Positions 32,659 to 39,769 of a stretch of 40,850 nt of DNA are shown in pieces. The stretch is from Chloroflexota bacterium (GTDB lineage Bacteria; Chloroflexota; Dehalococcoidia; Dehalococcoidales; RBG-16-60-22). How positions within the stretch are numbered: the stretch's first letter is position 1; each line of letters opens with the position of its first letter. The stretch spans positions 1 through 40,850 of the forward strand of contig JAHJTL010000013.1 in assembly GCA_018829775.1 (NCBI GenBank), read 5' to 3'. The position numbers and the translations under genes were made by a program. Under the pieces are notes generated by a model. The model was given only the letters and a program-made list of their open reading frames with translations, ran no database searches and was not told the origin of the DNA.

Positions 32659-33300
32659 ATGACTATCGTGGTCAATGATAGCAGTTTGCAGATTGAACAG
32701 CTCCAGCTGGGACCTTTTGGCACTAACGCCTACATTCTTATCTGTCAGGAAACCAAAGAGAGCATTATCGTGGACGCTCCCGCCGAAGCGGATAAAATCA
32801 TATCACGACTGAAAGGCACTACTCCCCGGTATATTCTGCTCACCCACTCCCACATGGACCATATCGGTGCACTTGCCCAACTCCGTTCCGAGTTGAAAAT
32901 ACCCCTGGCGGCTCACGCCGCTGATTCCAGCATATTGTCTCCGCCACCGGAGATATTGCTCGAAGATGGCGATACCATTGACTTCGGGAAGATTCAGATT
33001 ACTGTCCTGCACACACCCGGGCACACGCCGGGCAGCCTCTGCTTCAAAACAGGGAACTATCTGCTATCGGGAGATACCCTTTTCCCGGGAGGGCCGGGCA
33101 AGACGGGAACACCCGCCGACTTCGCACAGGTTGTAAAATCGATAACGGATAAGATTTTCACGCTGAATGATAATACGCCGGTTTATCCAGGACACGGAGA
33201 GCCAACCACTATAAAGAAGGAAAAAGAAGAATTTAAAATCTTCTCCTCACGCCCACGCGACCCCAACCTCTGTGGTGATGTGCTCTGGCTTTCGTCCTAA
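32659..33300 (+). CDS. metallo-beta-lactamase-fold hydrolase (glyoxalase II-like)
   Basis: A 213-residue enzyme with the zinc motif HSHMDH (63-68), then LHTPGHTPGSLCF, SGDTLFPGGPG with the bridging Asp, and YPGHGEPTT. These are the ligands of hydroxyacylglutathione hydrolase and its many bacterial relatives that act on thioesters or other small esters. The ATG at 32659, with GAGG upstream, is chosen over a GTG at 32650. Since glutathione is unlikely in such a lineage, the thiol of any substrate is unknown. The neighbouring deacetylase, GNAT and glycosyltransferase genes make a link with a low-molecular-weight thiol conceivable but unproven. It converges on the LmbE gene with 12 bases between. 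Confidence 0.88.
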   Translation: MTIVVNDSSLQIEQLQLGPFGTNAYILICQETKESIIVDAPAEADKIISRLKGTTPRYILLTHSHMDHIGALAQLRSELKIPLAAHAADSSILSPPPEILLEDGDTIDFGKIQITVLHTPGHTPGSLCFKTGNYLLSGDTLFPGGPGKTGTPADFAQVVKSITDKIFTLNDNTPVYPGHGEPTTIKKEKEEFKIFSSRPRDPNLCGDVLWLSS

Positions 33301-33312
33301 TAATGGATTCAG

Positions 33313-34014
33313 CTACCAGAGGATTTCCTCACGGTGAAAGGCCTCGGCGAGCTCGTATTCCGTTCCCTTGGCCCTGTCTTTTGCCCACTGCCTCATCCTT
33401 TCCTCCAGGTCCGGAAAACGGCTGTTGCCTACCTGGCTTTCGTGACAGCGCAGTGCCTCCAGCTTGATATGAAAGGTATCCGTGATATCGGAGCGGTGAT
33501 TGATATTGTCGATGATGGTCCACATCCAGACCTCTTTCACCCGGTGTGGCTTGAGCCCTTCTTCCAGCAGGTCGGGATAGGCAAGATGGTCTCTGGCTAA
33601 TGGGAAAACGGCGTCCAGTACCACCTGCCCGGTAACTCTGTGGTCACGGTGCCAGATATACCGGCGATACGGGTCAGCCGAGACGACGATGTCGGGTCGG
33701 TACATCCTTATCAGCCGGACGATTTCCTTGCGGAACTCGGGCGTATCTTCCAGGCTCTGGTCTGCGTGGCGCAGGAAAATAACCTCTCTCACGCCGAGCA
33801 CTTCAGCGGCACAGCGTTGCTCACGCTCTCGAATTTCAGCCAGGGCCTCCGGCTTTACGCTGTAATCACTGGTACCCTTGTCACCGTTGGTGCAGACAAC
33901 GTAGACAACTTCCTTACCTTCCGCCACCCATTTGACCACGGTGCCCGCTACGCCAAACTCGGCGTCATCCGGGTGCGGTGTGATGACAAGGACATCGGCT
34001 TTTTTAACTGACAT
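33313..34014 (-). CDS. LmbE/PIG-L family deacetylase (MshB/BshB-like)
   Basis: A 233-residue zinc-dependent N-acetylglucosamine-type deacetylase. PHPDD (13-17) and HRDH (122-125) supply the zinc ligands and the catalytic Asp; the NGDKGTSD segment (43-50) follows the family pattern. Members remove acetyl groups from sugar amides, as in mycothiol (MshB), bacillithiol (BshB) and GPI anchor synthesis, or act on chitin disaccharides and other amides. The gene is divergent from the double-GNAT gene and shares a symmetrical promoter region with it. GGAG lies eight bases before the ATG. The substrate is not determined. Confidence 0.9.
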   Translation of the reverse strand: MSVKKADVLVITPHPDDAEFGVAGTVVKWVAEGKEVVYVVCTNGDKGTSDYSVKPEALAEIREREQRCAAEVLGVREVIFLRHADQSLEDTPEFRKEIVRLIRMYRPDIVVSADPYRRYIWHRDHRVTGQVVLDAVFPLARDHLAYPDLLEEGLKPHRVKEVWMWTIIDNINHRSDITDTFHIKLEALRCHESQVGNSRFPDLEERMRQWAKDRAKGTEYELAEAFHREEILW

Positions 34015-34049
34015 TGGGGAATCTCCTTGTTTCCGAGGTACTAATTAGC

Positions 34050-34079
34050 ATTGTATAACATCGGGGTACTTGATACAAT
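34050..34079. promoter_or_regulatory. symmetrical bidirectional promoter (LmbE / double GNAT)
   Basis: The inverted repeat ATTGTAT (34050-34056)/ATACAAT (34073-34079) creates TTGTAT-17-TACAAT on both strands. The plus-strand copy is 34051-34079, the minus-strand copy 34050-34078, so each -35 lies on the other's -10. The plus copy also has a TGA extension. It can serve both genes, one at a time. Confidence 0.5.
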
Positions 34080-34101
34080 TTTGGGATAGGAATATGCCAT
34101 A

Positions 34102-35034
34102 ATGAGCCAGCAGACCTACAACATCAGAAATTACCGGCCCTCAGATTTCGATGAATACGTAAACTTACACATTGAAGCAGAGAAGATAGACCGGTCGGGG
34201 CTCTGTACTTCACGGCAAACACTCCGGGAATATTTGGAGCGACCTCTCTATAACCCGGAAAAAGACCTTTTTATCGCCGAGTCATCAGGGAAAATCGTTG
34301 GCTTCCTGAATATTAAGACGGAAATGATCACCCGCCGGGTGCTGCTTGATTGCCTGGTGCATCCCCAGCATCGGCACAAAGGTCTGGCGAAGCGACTTCT
34401 TGAGCAGGTTACACAACGCGCCAGAGAGCTAGAGGTCGAGGTAATGCACGTCAATGTTTTGGAGGCAAATACCGCCGCCCGGGAGATACTCTCCAGGTTT
34501 GGCTTCAGCATAGTCCGGCAGTTCCTCGAAATGAGCCTTTCTTTATCCGAGGCAAAGCTGCCGGATACGTTAAACAGTGAATTCACTCTGCGCTACCTTC
34601 AGCAAGGCGAGGAAAAAAGACTGGCTGACGTCCAGAATTGCTGCTTCACCGATACCTGGGGTTTCAATCCGAATACGCCGCAAGAGATTGCCTACGCTTT
34701 AAACCTGAGCGGTGCCTCAGCAGAAGACGTTGTCCTCATATATGATGGTGCTCGACCTGTCGGATACTGCTGGACTAAGATAAACTGTGAAAAGAGTACG
34801 GAAACGGGGAAGGAAAAGGGACGCATCTTTATGCTTGGCGTCGACCCTGATTACCGCAGCAGGGGCATCGGCAGGCTGGCGCTACAGGCAGGACTGTCTT
34901 ACCTCGAAGATAAGAGCATTAGAGTTGCGGAATTAACCGTGGACAGCGAGAACCCGGCGGCCTTTTCACTCTATAAATCTTTCGGCTTTCAAGTTACGGC
35001 ACGTAGCTTATACTATGAAAAGCAGGTTGATTAG
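34102..35034 (+). CDS. double GNAT-domain acetyltransferase (MshD-like)
   Basis: A 310-residue protein with two GNAT domains in tandem. The first (about 5-155) has LLDCLVHPQHRHKGLAKRLL, the second (about 160-310) IFMLGVDPDYRSRGIGRLAL, each with the Q/RxxGxG/A acetyl-CoA loop. Two tandem GNAT halves and the FTDTWGFNP stretch between them are characteristic of mycothiol synthase MshD, where only the C-terminal half is active. Other double GNATs acetylate peptides or antibiotics. It has no strong ribosome-binding site (AGGA at 12 bases) and ends by overlapping the glycosyltransferase stop (converging, four bases). Confidence 0.85.
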   Translation: MSQQTYNIRNYRPSDFDEYVNLHIEAEKIDRSGLCTSRQTLREYLERPLYNPEKDLFIAESSGKIVGFLNIKTEMITRRVLLDCLVHPQHRHKGLAKRLLEQVTQRARELEVEVMHVNVLEANTAAREILSRFGFSIVRQFLEMSLSLSEAKLPDTLNSEFTLRYLQQGEEKRLADVQNCCFTDTWGFNPNTPQEIAYALNLSGASAEDVVLIYDGARPVGYCWTKINCEKSTETGKEKGRIFMLGVDPDYRSRGIGRLALQAGLSYLEDKSIRVAELTVDSENPAAFSLYKSFGFQVTARSLYYEKQVD

Positions 35035-36266
35035 CCGGCTCCGTCTGTTCCGTTCGCCAGGAGCGCACGGCACTCTCTGGCTACAGCCCCGGCGATATTC
35101 GGCCAGCTAAACGGCTCCAGCGAAGACCGCATTATCGATGCCAGATGCCCATTGTCATCTGAGCGCGATAGTGCCAGCTTTATCTCGTCCGCCAGCCTGC
35201 TGGGCTCATTGTCATTGACCAGGAAACCGGTCTCACCATGCCTGATAATGTTTTCCGCTCCGCCCACTTTCGTCGCCACCACGGGGGTGCCGCAGGCAAG
35301 CGATTCCAGCGCTACCAGGCCGAAGCTTTCATAATATGACGGGACAACGCAGACATCGGCCGCACTGTAGAGAAGTGGCAAATCAGACTGCTTCATCAAG
35401 CCCAGAAAGTCGACCGAGTCCCCTATCCGGAGCTCCTCTGCCAGCTTCCTCAGTCGTTCGATTTCATGTCGACTGTTCCCCCCACCACCAACGATTAGAA
35501 GTCGCGGCCGACAACCATTCTGAAGATAGGTCATAGCCATCATCAACCGGTCGATGCCCTTTAGCGGTTCAATGCGCCCGACGAATATAATGGTCTTATC
35601 ATCATTCAGACCAAGTTGTTTTTTGGCCTCTACCCTGTCCATCGGTCTGAACATATCCATATTTACGCCGCAGGGGATGACTTTGACTCTTTCCGCCGAA
35701 GCACTGTAGTGCCGTATCAGGTCTGCCTTTTCTTTTTCGGTAGCAGCAATAATGCGACTACAATCGCTGATGACGGAGCGTTCTGTTTTGATGCGGAGCT
35801 CAGGCTCTTTTTCCCCAACGCCGACCGCGTTTTTCACCGCGCCCAGGGTATGGAACATGATCATGTGAGGCACCCGCCACCATTTCTGCAGATGCTTTCC
35901 CGCCCAGGCTGACAACCAGTAATGGCTGTAAACCAGGTCGTAGTGCAGGTGGTTACGTTTGCGGAAATCCTCAAGGCGCCTGGCAAAATCAGGGAGGTGG
36001 GGGTATACTGCCAGCTTGTGTATTTCTTCATCCTCGCCCGCCCTGAGATGAATGAGGCGAGCATTCTGTCCCAGCTCATATATTATCTTGTCCTTGGAGT
36101 CGTGAACTCTGGTATATATATCAACCCGATGCCCCAGTTTGCCCAGCTCACGTGCCAGCTCCAGGACGTAGACGCTCATGCCGCCAGTGTCTTTGGTGCC
36201 CAGCTTGCCCACCGGACAGCTGTGCGCACTGAGCATGGCAATCTTGAGTGATTTTTCGCTTGGCAA
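35031..36266 (-). CDS. GT4-family glycosyltransferase (MshA/sucrose-phosphate synthase-like)
   Basis: A 411-residue GT-B retaining glycosyltransferase. The N-terminal domain has DTGGMSVYVLELARELGKLGHRVDIYTR (26-53), the MshA/SPS-type acceptor loop. The C-terminal GT1 domain has FVGRIEPLKGIDRLM (about 229-243), LLIVGGGG, VPSYYESFGLVALESLACGTPVVAT with the E-x7-E motif, and GGAENIIRHGETGFLV. MshA joins GlcNAc to inositol phosphate in mycothiol synthesis, but many relatives act on other acceptors. The start is a TTG at 36266 with AAGGAG nine bases upstream. It follows the FemAB-like gene by 21 bases and is probably cotranscribed. Confidence 0.9.
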   Translation of the reverse strand: MPSEKSLKIAMLSAHSCPVGKLGTKDTGGMSVYVLELARELGKLGHRVDIYTRVHDSKDKIIYELGQNARLIHLRAGEDEEIHKLAVYPHLPDFARRLEDFRKRNHLHYDLVYSHYWLSAWAGKHLQKWWRVPHMIMFHTLGAVKNAVGVGEKEPELRIKTERSVISDCSRIIAATEKEKADLIRHYSASAERVKVIPCGVNMDMFRPMDRVEAKKQLGLNDDKTIIFVGRIEPLKGIDRLMMAMTYLQNGCRPRLLIVGGGGNSRHEIERLRKLAEELRIGDSVDFLGLMKQSDLPLLYSAADVCVVPSYYESFGLVALESLACGTPVVATKVGGAENIIRHGETGFLVNDNEPSRLADEIKLALSRSDDNGHLASIMRSSLEPFSWPNIAGAVARECRALLANGTDGAG

Positions 36267-36287
36267 AATATTTCTCTCCTTGTACCT

Positions 36288-37271
36288 CTATTTAATCGTT
36301 ACCCGGCAATTGTACAGTCTGATTTCACTGCCCCCAAGCTGGTATTTATACTTCTCGGCGCCCTTGAGAAAATCCCATTTCTTTCTGCCCCGATTGATGC
36401 TCTCCTTGATACAGAGAACCTTGGAAAGCAAACCAACGCTCAGGGAATCGTACTGGGGGTCGTAGGCGCTGTTATAAAGATACATCACCTGGTTGCAGTC
36501 AAAGCCCATGATCATGGCCGCCGGCTGCGCCTCCACTTCAAGGATACCATATCGCAGCAGTTTGATTCCCGCCATAGCTTCAGCCAGCGCTCGGAAAAAC
36601 GTCTCTATCTGAGCTGTCATGAAATCCGCCTTTTCCTCACGGCTCAGGGAAAAGAGTTTTAGGAAGGTGTCAGTCAGCTTGCTGACATCTTGTGGACCAA
36701 CTTCATGACAGCGATATTGCACGTCTCCGGCACCCCACAGCCTTCTCAGCTTGCGCCTTACCTCGTGACGCTGTTTCTTGTCCAGTCCCTCAAGGTATTC
36801 CTCCCAGTTGGCGGGTAAATCCATCTCCACGGTTACATCGCCTTCCTGGCAGATTACACTGCCGCCGTGTTTTTCGACCACAGCTACCAGGCTGGTAATC
36901 ACGCTTGAGTCCGGCCTCACCGGGTTCAGTTCCAGTTGCTGGATACCTTTCCTGGCCAGGTCATCAAGCAGGACATTGAAAAATTCAGCTTCTCTTCCGG
37001 GCACGATGATGAAGTCCTGGTAATCACAGACATCAGCATTGCCCACAAAGCATGCTTCTTTGCCTTTGAGATGAAGCGGGGCGATACCGATAATACCTGA
37101 CTTATCACGTACCGCGGTCAGGTATAATTCCGATTTTGGCTGAAAAGTACGCCACCAGACTTCCAGCCACGCCGGTAAAACAAAAATAGAACCCCACTTC
37201 AACCCAGAGCCAGGATCATTCCAGTATGAAGTGAGGCGGTCGAAACTCTCCTGAGTTACGGTAAAATTCAT
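36288..37271 (-). CDS. FemAB/BioF2-like GNAT (Acetyltransf_6) protein
   Basis: A 327-residue protein of the GNAT group found in exopolysaccharide and cellulose clusters. The core is ELNPVRPDSSV... then a long helical segment (KKQRHEVRRKLRRLW, about 166-180), and the C-terminal GNAT half with PAAMIMGFDCNQVMYLYNSAYDPQYDSLSVG and the diagnostic WDFLKGAEKYKYQLGG (about 299-314). Such proteins transfer acyl or aminoacyl groups to sugars or lipids; the specific reaction here is unknown. It has no clear ribosome-binding site of its own and lies between the small membrane protein and the GT4 gene in the same direction, so a surface glycan or glycolipid role is plausible. Confidence 0.85.
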   Translation of the reverse strand: MNFTVTQESFDRLTSYWNDPGSGLKWGSIFVLPAWLEVWWRTFQPKSELYLTAVRDKSGIIGIAPLHLKGKEACFVGNADVCDYQDFIIVPGREAEFFNVLLDDLARKGIQQLELNPVRPDSSVITSLVAVVEKHGGSVICQEGDVTVEMDLPANWEEYLEGLDKKQRHEVRRKLRRLWGAGDVQYRCHEVGPQDVSKLTDTFLKLFSLSREEKADFMTAQIETFFRALAEAMAGIKLLRYGILEVEAQPAAMIMGFDCNQVMYLYNSAYDPQYDSLSVGLLSKVLCIKESINRGRKKWDFLKGAEKYKYQLGGSEIRLYNCRVTIK

Positions 37272-37328
37272 ATTTAGCTACCAGTGTATCACCTTGCTAG
37301 CCGCAAAATCAATTTGGATAGAACGGCG

Positions 37329-37463
37329 TTATTTTTTCGTTTTATCTTTTTTATCTTTGACATTAAACCGGTATTCCCTGGTCCTGCTGAAAATGGCGGT
37401 GAAGAGATGGGCCAGAAAGACCAGGACGCCGACAAAAACGATTACGGGTGCAATATCCTGCAT
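37329..37463 (-). CDS. small single-pass membrane protein, 44 residues
   Basis: A 44-residue frame missed by minimum-length cut-offs. Residues 4-25 are a clean hydrophobic helix (start MQDIAPVIVFVGVLVFLAHL), followed by FSRTR and a highly basic, lysine-rich tail (34-44). The helix and SRTR resemble the first transmembrane segment of cation:proton antiporters, after which the homology stops, so it may be a remnant or an independent small protein. Support: a sigma70-like promoter (37497-37525), an AAAGGT site at 12 bases, ATG start and consistent codon use. It precedes the FemAB-like gene by 57 bases on the same strand. Function unknown. Confidence 0.6.
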   Translation of the reverse strand: MQDIAPVIVFVGVLVFLAHLFTAIFSRTREYRFNVKDKKDKTKK

Positions 37464-37496
37464 TGATGCCGTACCTTTTTACTTCTGATAATGGAT

Positions 37497-37525
37497 ACTT
37501 TAGGTAGCCGAGCCCACTTTGCCAA
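37497..37525 (-). promoter_or_regulatory. promoter of the small membrane protein
   Basis: On the minus strand TTGGCA (37520-37525), 17 bases and TAAAGT (37497-37502), about 33 bases before the ATG. Confidence 0.5.
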
Positions 37526-37534
37526 GAGCCGATT

Positions 37535-37563
37535 TTGCCCTTACCTCGCTGATATAGTATAAT
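37535..37563 (+). promoter_or_regulatory. promoter of the small basic protein
   Basis: TTGCCC (37535-37540), 17 bases and a perfect TATAAT (37558-37563), 35 bases before the ATG. Confidence 0.55.
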
Positions 37564-37598
37564 GTGTTTGGTTTGTTAATCTTCGAAAGGATTTTATC

Positions 37599-37721
37599 AT
37601 GACCGAGAAGTCTCTGACTGATGTTAAAACATTTATTGAAAACGTAAACAAGAAAGATAAGCGCAACGGCAAGAAGATACGCTTTGCCTGGATGAAACGG
37701 AAGGGGAAATCGAGCCAGTAG
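37599..37721 (+). CDS. small basic protein, 40 residues
   Basis: A 40-residue frame with its own promoter (37535-37563), a GAAAGGA site eight bases before the ATG, and a stop ten bases before the end of the convergent radical SAM gene. The peptide starts MTEKSLTDVKTFIENVNKK and becomes strongly basic (about 13 Lys/Arg in 40), with aromatic residues FAW in the middle. It has no membrane helix and no known domain I recognise. RNA or DNA binding would fit its charge, but that is a guess. Confidence 0.55.
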   Translation: MTEKSLTDVKTFIENVNKKDKRNGKKIRFAWMKRKGKSSQ

Positions 37722-37731
37722 ACACTAAACC

Positions 37732-38730
37732 TTATTTGTGCCGGCTCATCGCCGGTTCAAAAGGGTGCCCCCTGCGAGCAAAATCAGGTTGATAAGTATC
37801 TGAAGCGTCAACTTCCTGCACCCAGCCATTCTCTATCCCCAGTTCATCCAGCAGCCCGATGACCTCTTCATATTCCTGCTCATTGATTCTGCGACTAATT
37901 AAAGGTATCCGCGTAGCACGGTGGGCCGGGTAATACTGCGCCATGATGCTGACCGTGACCGCCGGAGAAACCTCGTTGACCAGCCAGGCGAGCGATTCCC
38001 GACTTCCCGCCAGCCGGTTGGGCAGTATCAGGTGTCGCACGAGCAATCCCTTCTGCGCGATACCGCTTTCGTCCAACGCCAGGTCACCAACCTGCCGATA
38101 CATTTCCTTAATCGCGTCTCTGGCTCGCTCCACATAGTCCGAAACCCGCGAAAGTTTCCATCCCCAGCTATTTGAGGCGTATCGGAGGTCGGCCAGATAA
38201 ACGCTGATGATGCCGTCAAGCGATTCTAAAGTATCCACAGAATCATAGCTGCTGGTATTGTATACCAGCGGTATTTGCAGGCCCATCGGCACTGCTTCCA
38301 GCAACGCTTTTACTATCTGCGGGACGAAGTGCGATGGCGAGACAAAGTTGATATTGTGGCAGCCCAGCTCGTTCTGGAGATAAAGCATATAGCTGGCCAG
38401 ATTTTTATAATCAACCTGCTTGCTTTGCTGTGCTCTGTGGTTTTGGCTTATCTGGTGGTTCTGGCAGTAAGCACAGCGCAGATTGCAGTTGCCGAAGAAA
38501 ATGGTCCCCGAGCCTTTGTCCCCGGATATGGCCGGTTCCTCTCCATGATGGGCACAGGCCGCCGCCACAATCGGCAGGTAGCCGGAATGACAGAAACACT
38601 TCTCGCTTTCCAGTCGATTAACGCCGCACTTCCTCGGGCAGATATCACAGGAACGCAACCGCGCCTCCAGAGTCCTGGCACGATGCGCTAATTCGCCCGA
38701 CTTATACAACGCAATGTATTCAGGTTCCAT
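37732..38730 (-). CDS. radical SAM protein, PflA/PflX-like (COG1313)
   Basis: A 332-residue radical S-adenosylmethionine enzyme. The 4Fe-4S motif is GNCNLRCAYCQN (Cys82, Cys86, Cys89). An N-terminal C-x2-C-x3-C (SCDICPRKCG, 28-35) suggests a second metal site. NINFVSPSHFVPQI, the strand order and LVRHLILPN match the PflX/COG1313 group, related to pyruvate formate-lyase activases, with few members characterised. The ATG at 38730 is preferred to a TTG at 38745. It starts 18 bases after the NfeD-like gene, so the two are likely cotranscribed. No partner glycyl-radical enzyme is in the window. Confidence 0.88.
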   Translation of the reverse strand: MEPEYIALYKSGELAHRARTLEARLRSCDICPRKCGVNRLESEKCFCHSGYLPIVAAACAHHGEEPAISGDKGSGTIFFGNCNLRCAYCQNHQISQNHRAQQSKQVDYKNLASYMLYLQNELGCHNINFVSPSHFVPQIVKALLEAVPMGLQIPLVYNTSSYDSVDTLESLDGIISVYLADLRYASNSWGWKLSRVSDYVERARDAIKEMYRQVGDLALDESGIAQKGLLVRHLILPNRLAGSRESLAWLVNEVSPAVTVSIMAQYYPAHRATRIPLISRRINEQEYEEVIGLLDELGIENGWVQEVDASDTYQPDFARRGHPFEPAMSRHK

Positions 38731-38748
38731 AATTACAATGGCCAATAA

Positions 38749-39156
38749 TTACTGCTTTTTGCGCTTCACCTCTAGGACGTGCTGTTTCAAATCCAGGATT
38801 TCGACTTCTTGCTCCGCCGACACATTTCCTTCCACCGATCTTGCTTTCCAGTATTCACCCTCAATCCGTATCACACCGCTGGGAGTTAGTGGTTCAATTA
38901 CTTCACCCACCAGACCAATCATGCCTTCCCGACCGGTAACCTGTCTGGCGTGAAAAGTGGGTATGACCAGTTTATGAATGACAAAGACTAAAGTACCCAG
39001 TAACAAGGCGACCACAATCGCTAACCAGAGCGGTAGGCTGATTTTAAAAAACCAAAGAGCGGCCAACACCAAAGCTATGGCTACCGCCTCGTCCAGGAGC
39101 AGGACAGTAACTTTAAGCCAGTCTTTAATTGTGCGCTTAGTGTTCTCCTTCACCAT
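38749..39156 (-). CDS. NfeD-like membrane protein with OB-fold domain
   Basis: A 135-residue protein. Two membrane helices (about 18-36 and 40-62) are followed by an OB-fold NfeD C-terminal domain (75-132: GLVGEVIEPLTPSGVIRIEGEYWKARS and EVEILDLKQHVLEVKRK). NfeD proteins accompany stomatin-like proteins and the membrane protease PH1510 and help organise membrane quality control, but neither partner is present here. GGGAGG lies near the start. It follows the Cys-rich hypothetical gene by 42 bases in the same direction. Confidence 0.88.
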   Translation of the reverse strand: MVKENTKRTIKDWLKVTVLLLDEAVAIALVLAALWFFKISLPLWLAIVVALLLGTLVFVIHKLVIPTFHARQVTGREGMIGLVGEVIEPLTPSGVIRIEGEYWKARSVEGNVSAEQEVEILDLKQHVLEVKRKKQ

Positions 39157-39198
39157 GCCCTGACTACCTCCCCCTATTACCCTAATATGGCAGCAAGC

Positions 39199-39708
39199 CT
39201 ACTCTTGAAGGTCGAATTGCCACTGGCACCAGTATTCCGGCGGGTGTTCGTCTGGAGGACAGGTCACACAGGTCAATTTGATTCTGGGGTCAATAACCTC
39301 GATATAGGAGTTGAGGTATGCCTTACCCACCGACTTGCAGGGAAATTCACCCCTCCCATCCCTGAGCCTCGCCTTCTGCGGCGGGCAGTCGGTGAAACGC
39401 AGCACCGCCCGCTCATCGGTAAGCTCCACAGCCTTCGGCTTGAAAACGTTCAGAACCGGGTCGAGCTCGATGACCCTGATAAGCTGTCGCATCGGGCTGC
39501 TTTCCTTAATCGGCAAATATTTCGGCACCCGTCTTGCCTGCGTCAGACATAATCGCCGCCAGACCTCGATATCTATTTCCAAGGCCGCGTCGAGACCGTA
39601 TTTCTCCTCCACCAGCGTGACCCAGAGGCCGTCAAGCGTATAGGCGCCTCGTGAGCACAGCTCCACCAGCTTTTCAGCCGGTATCTTGGAATATTCATCT
39701 TTAGCCAT
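39199..39708 (-). CDS. Cys-rich hypothetical protein (DUF6125-like)
   Basis: A 169-residue cytoplasmic protein without a membrane segment. The C-terminal part has TCVTCPPDEHPPEYWCQWQF (147-166), with three cysteines, a histidine and tryptophans that could bind a metal or cofactor; another Cys lies in FPCKSVG and RFTDCPPQ. The pattern resembles the DUF6125 / thiazoline-hydrolase-like proteins found in anaerobic Chloroflexi and Firmicutes, but I cannot verify that. The ATG at 39708 has AGGT about nine bases upstream. It lies between glnS and the NfeD-like gene. Confidence 0.65.
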   Translation of the reverse strand: MAKDEYSKIPAEKLVELCSRGAYTLDGLWVTLVEEKYGLDAALEIDIEVWRRLCLTQARRVPKYLPIKESSPMRQLIRVIELDPVLNVFKPKAVELTDERAVLRFTDCPPQKARLRDGRGEFPCKSVGKAYLNSYIEVIDPRIKLTCVTCPPDEHPPEYWCQWQFDLQE

Positions 39709-39769
39709 AAATTATTACCTCTATTGTGGTTGGGGCTTAAATAAGTGTTCAGGGGTTTTTAAGTGAAAT

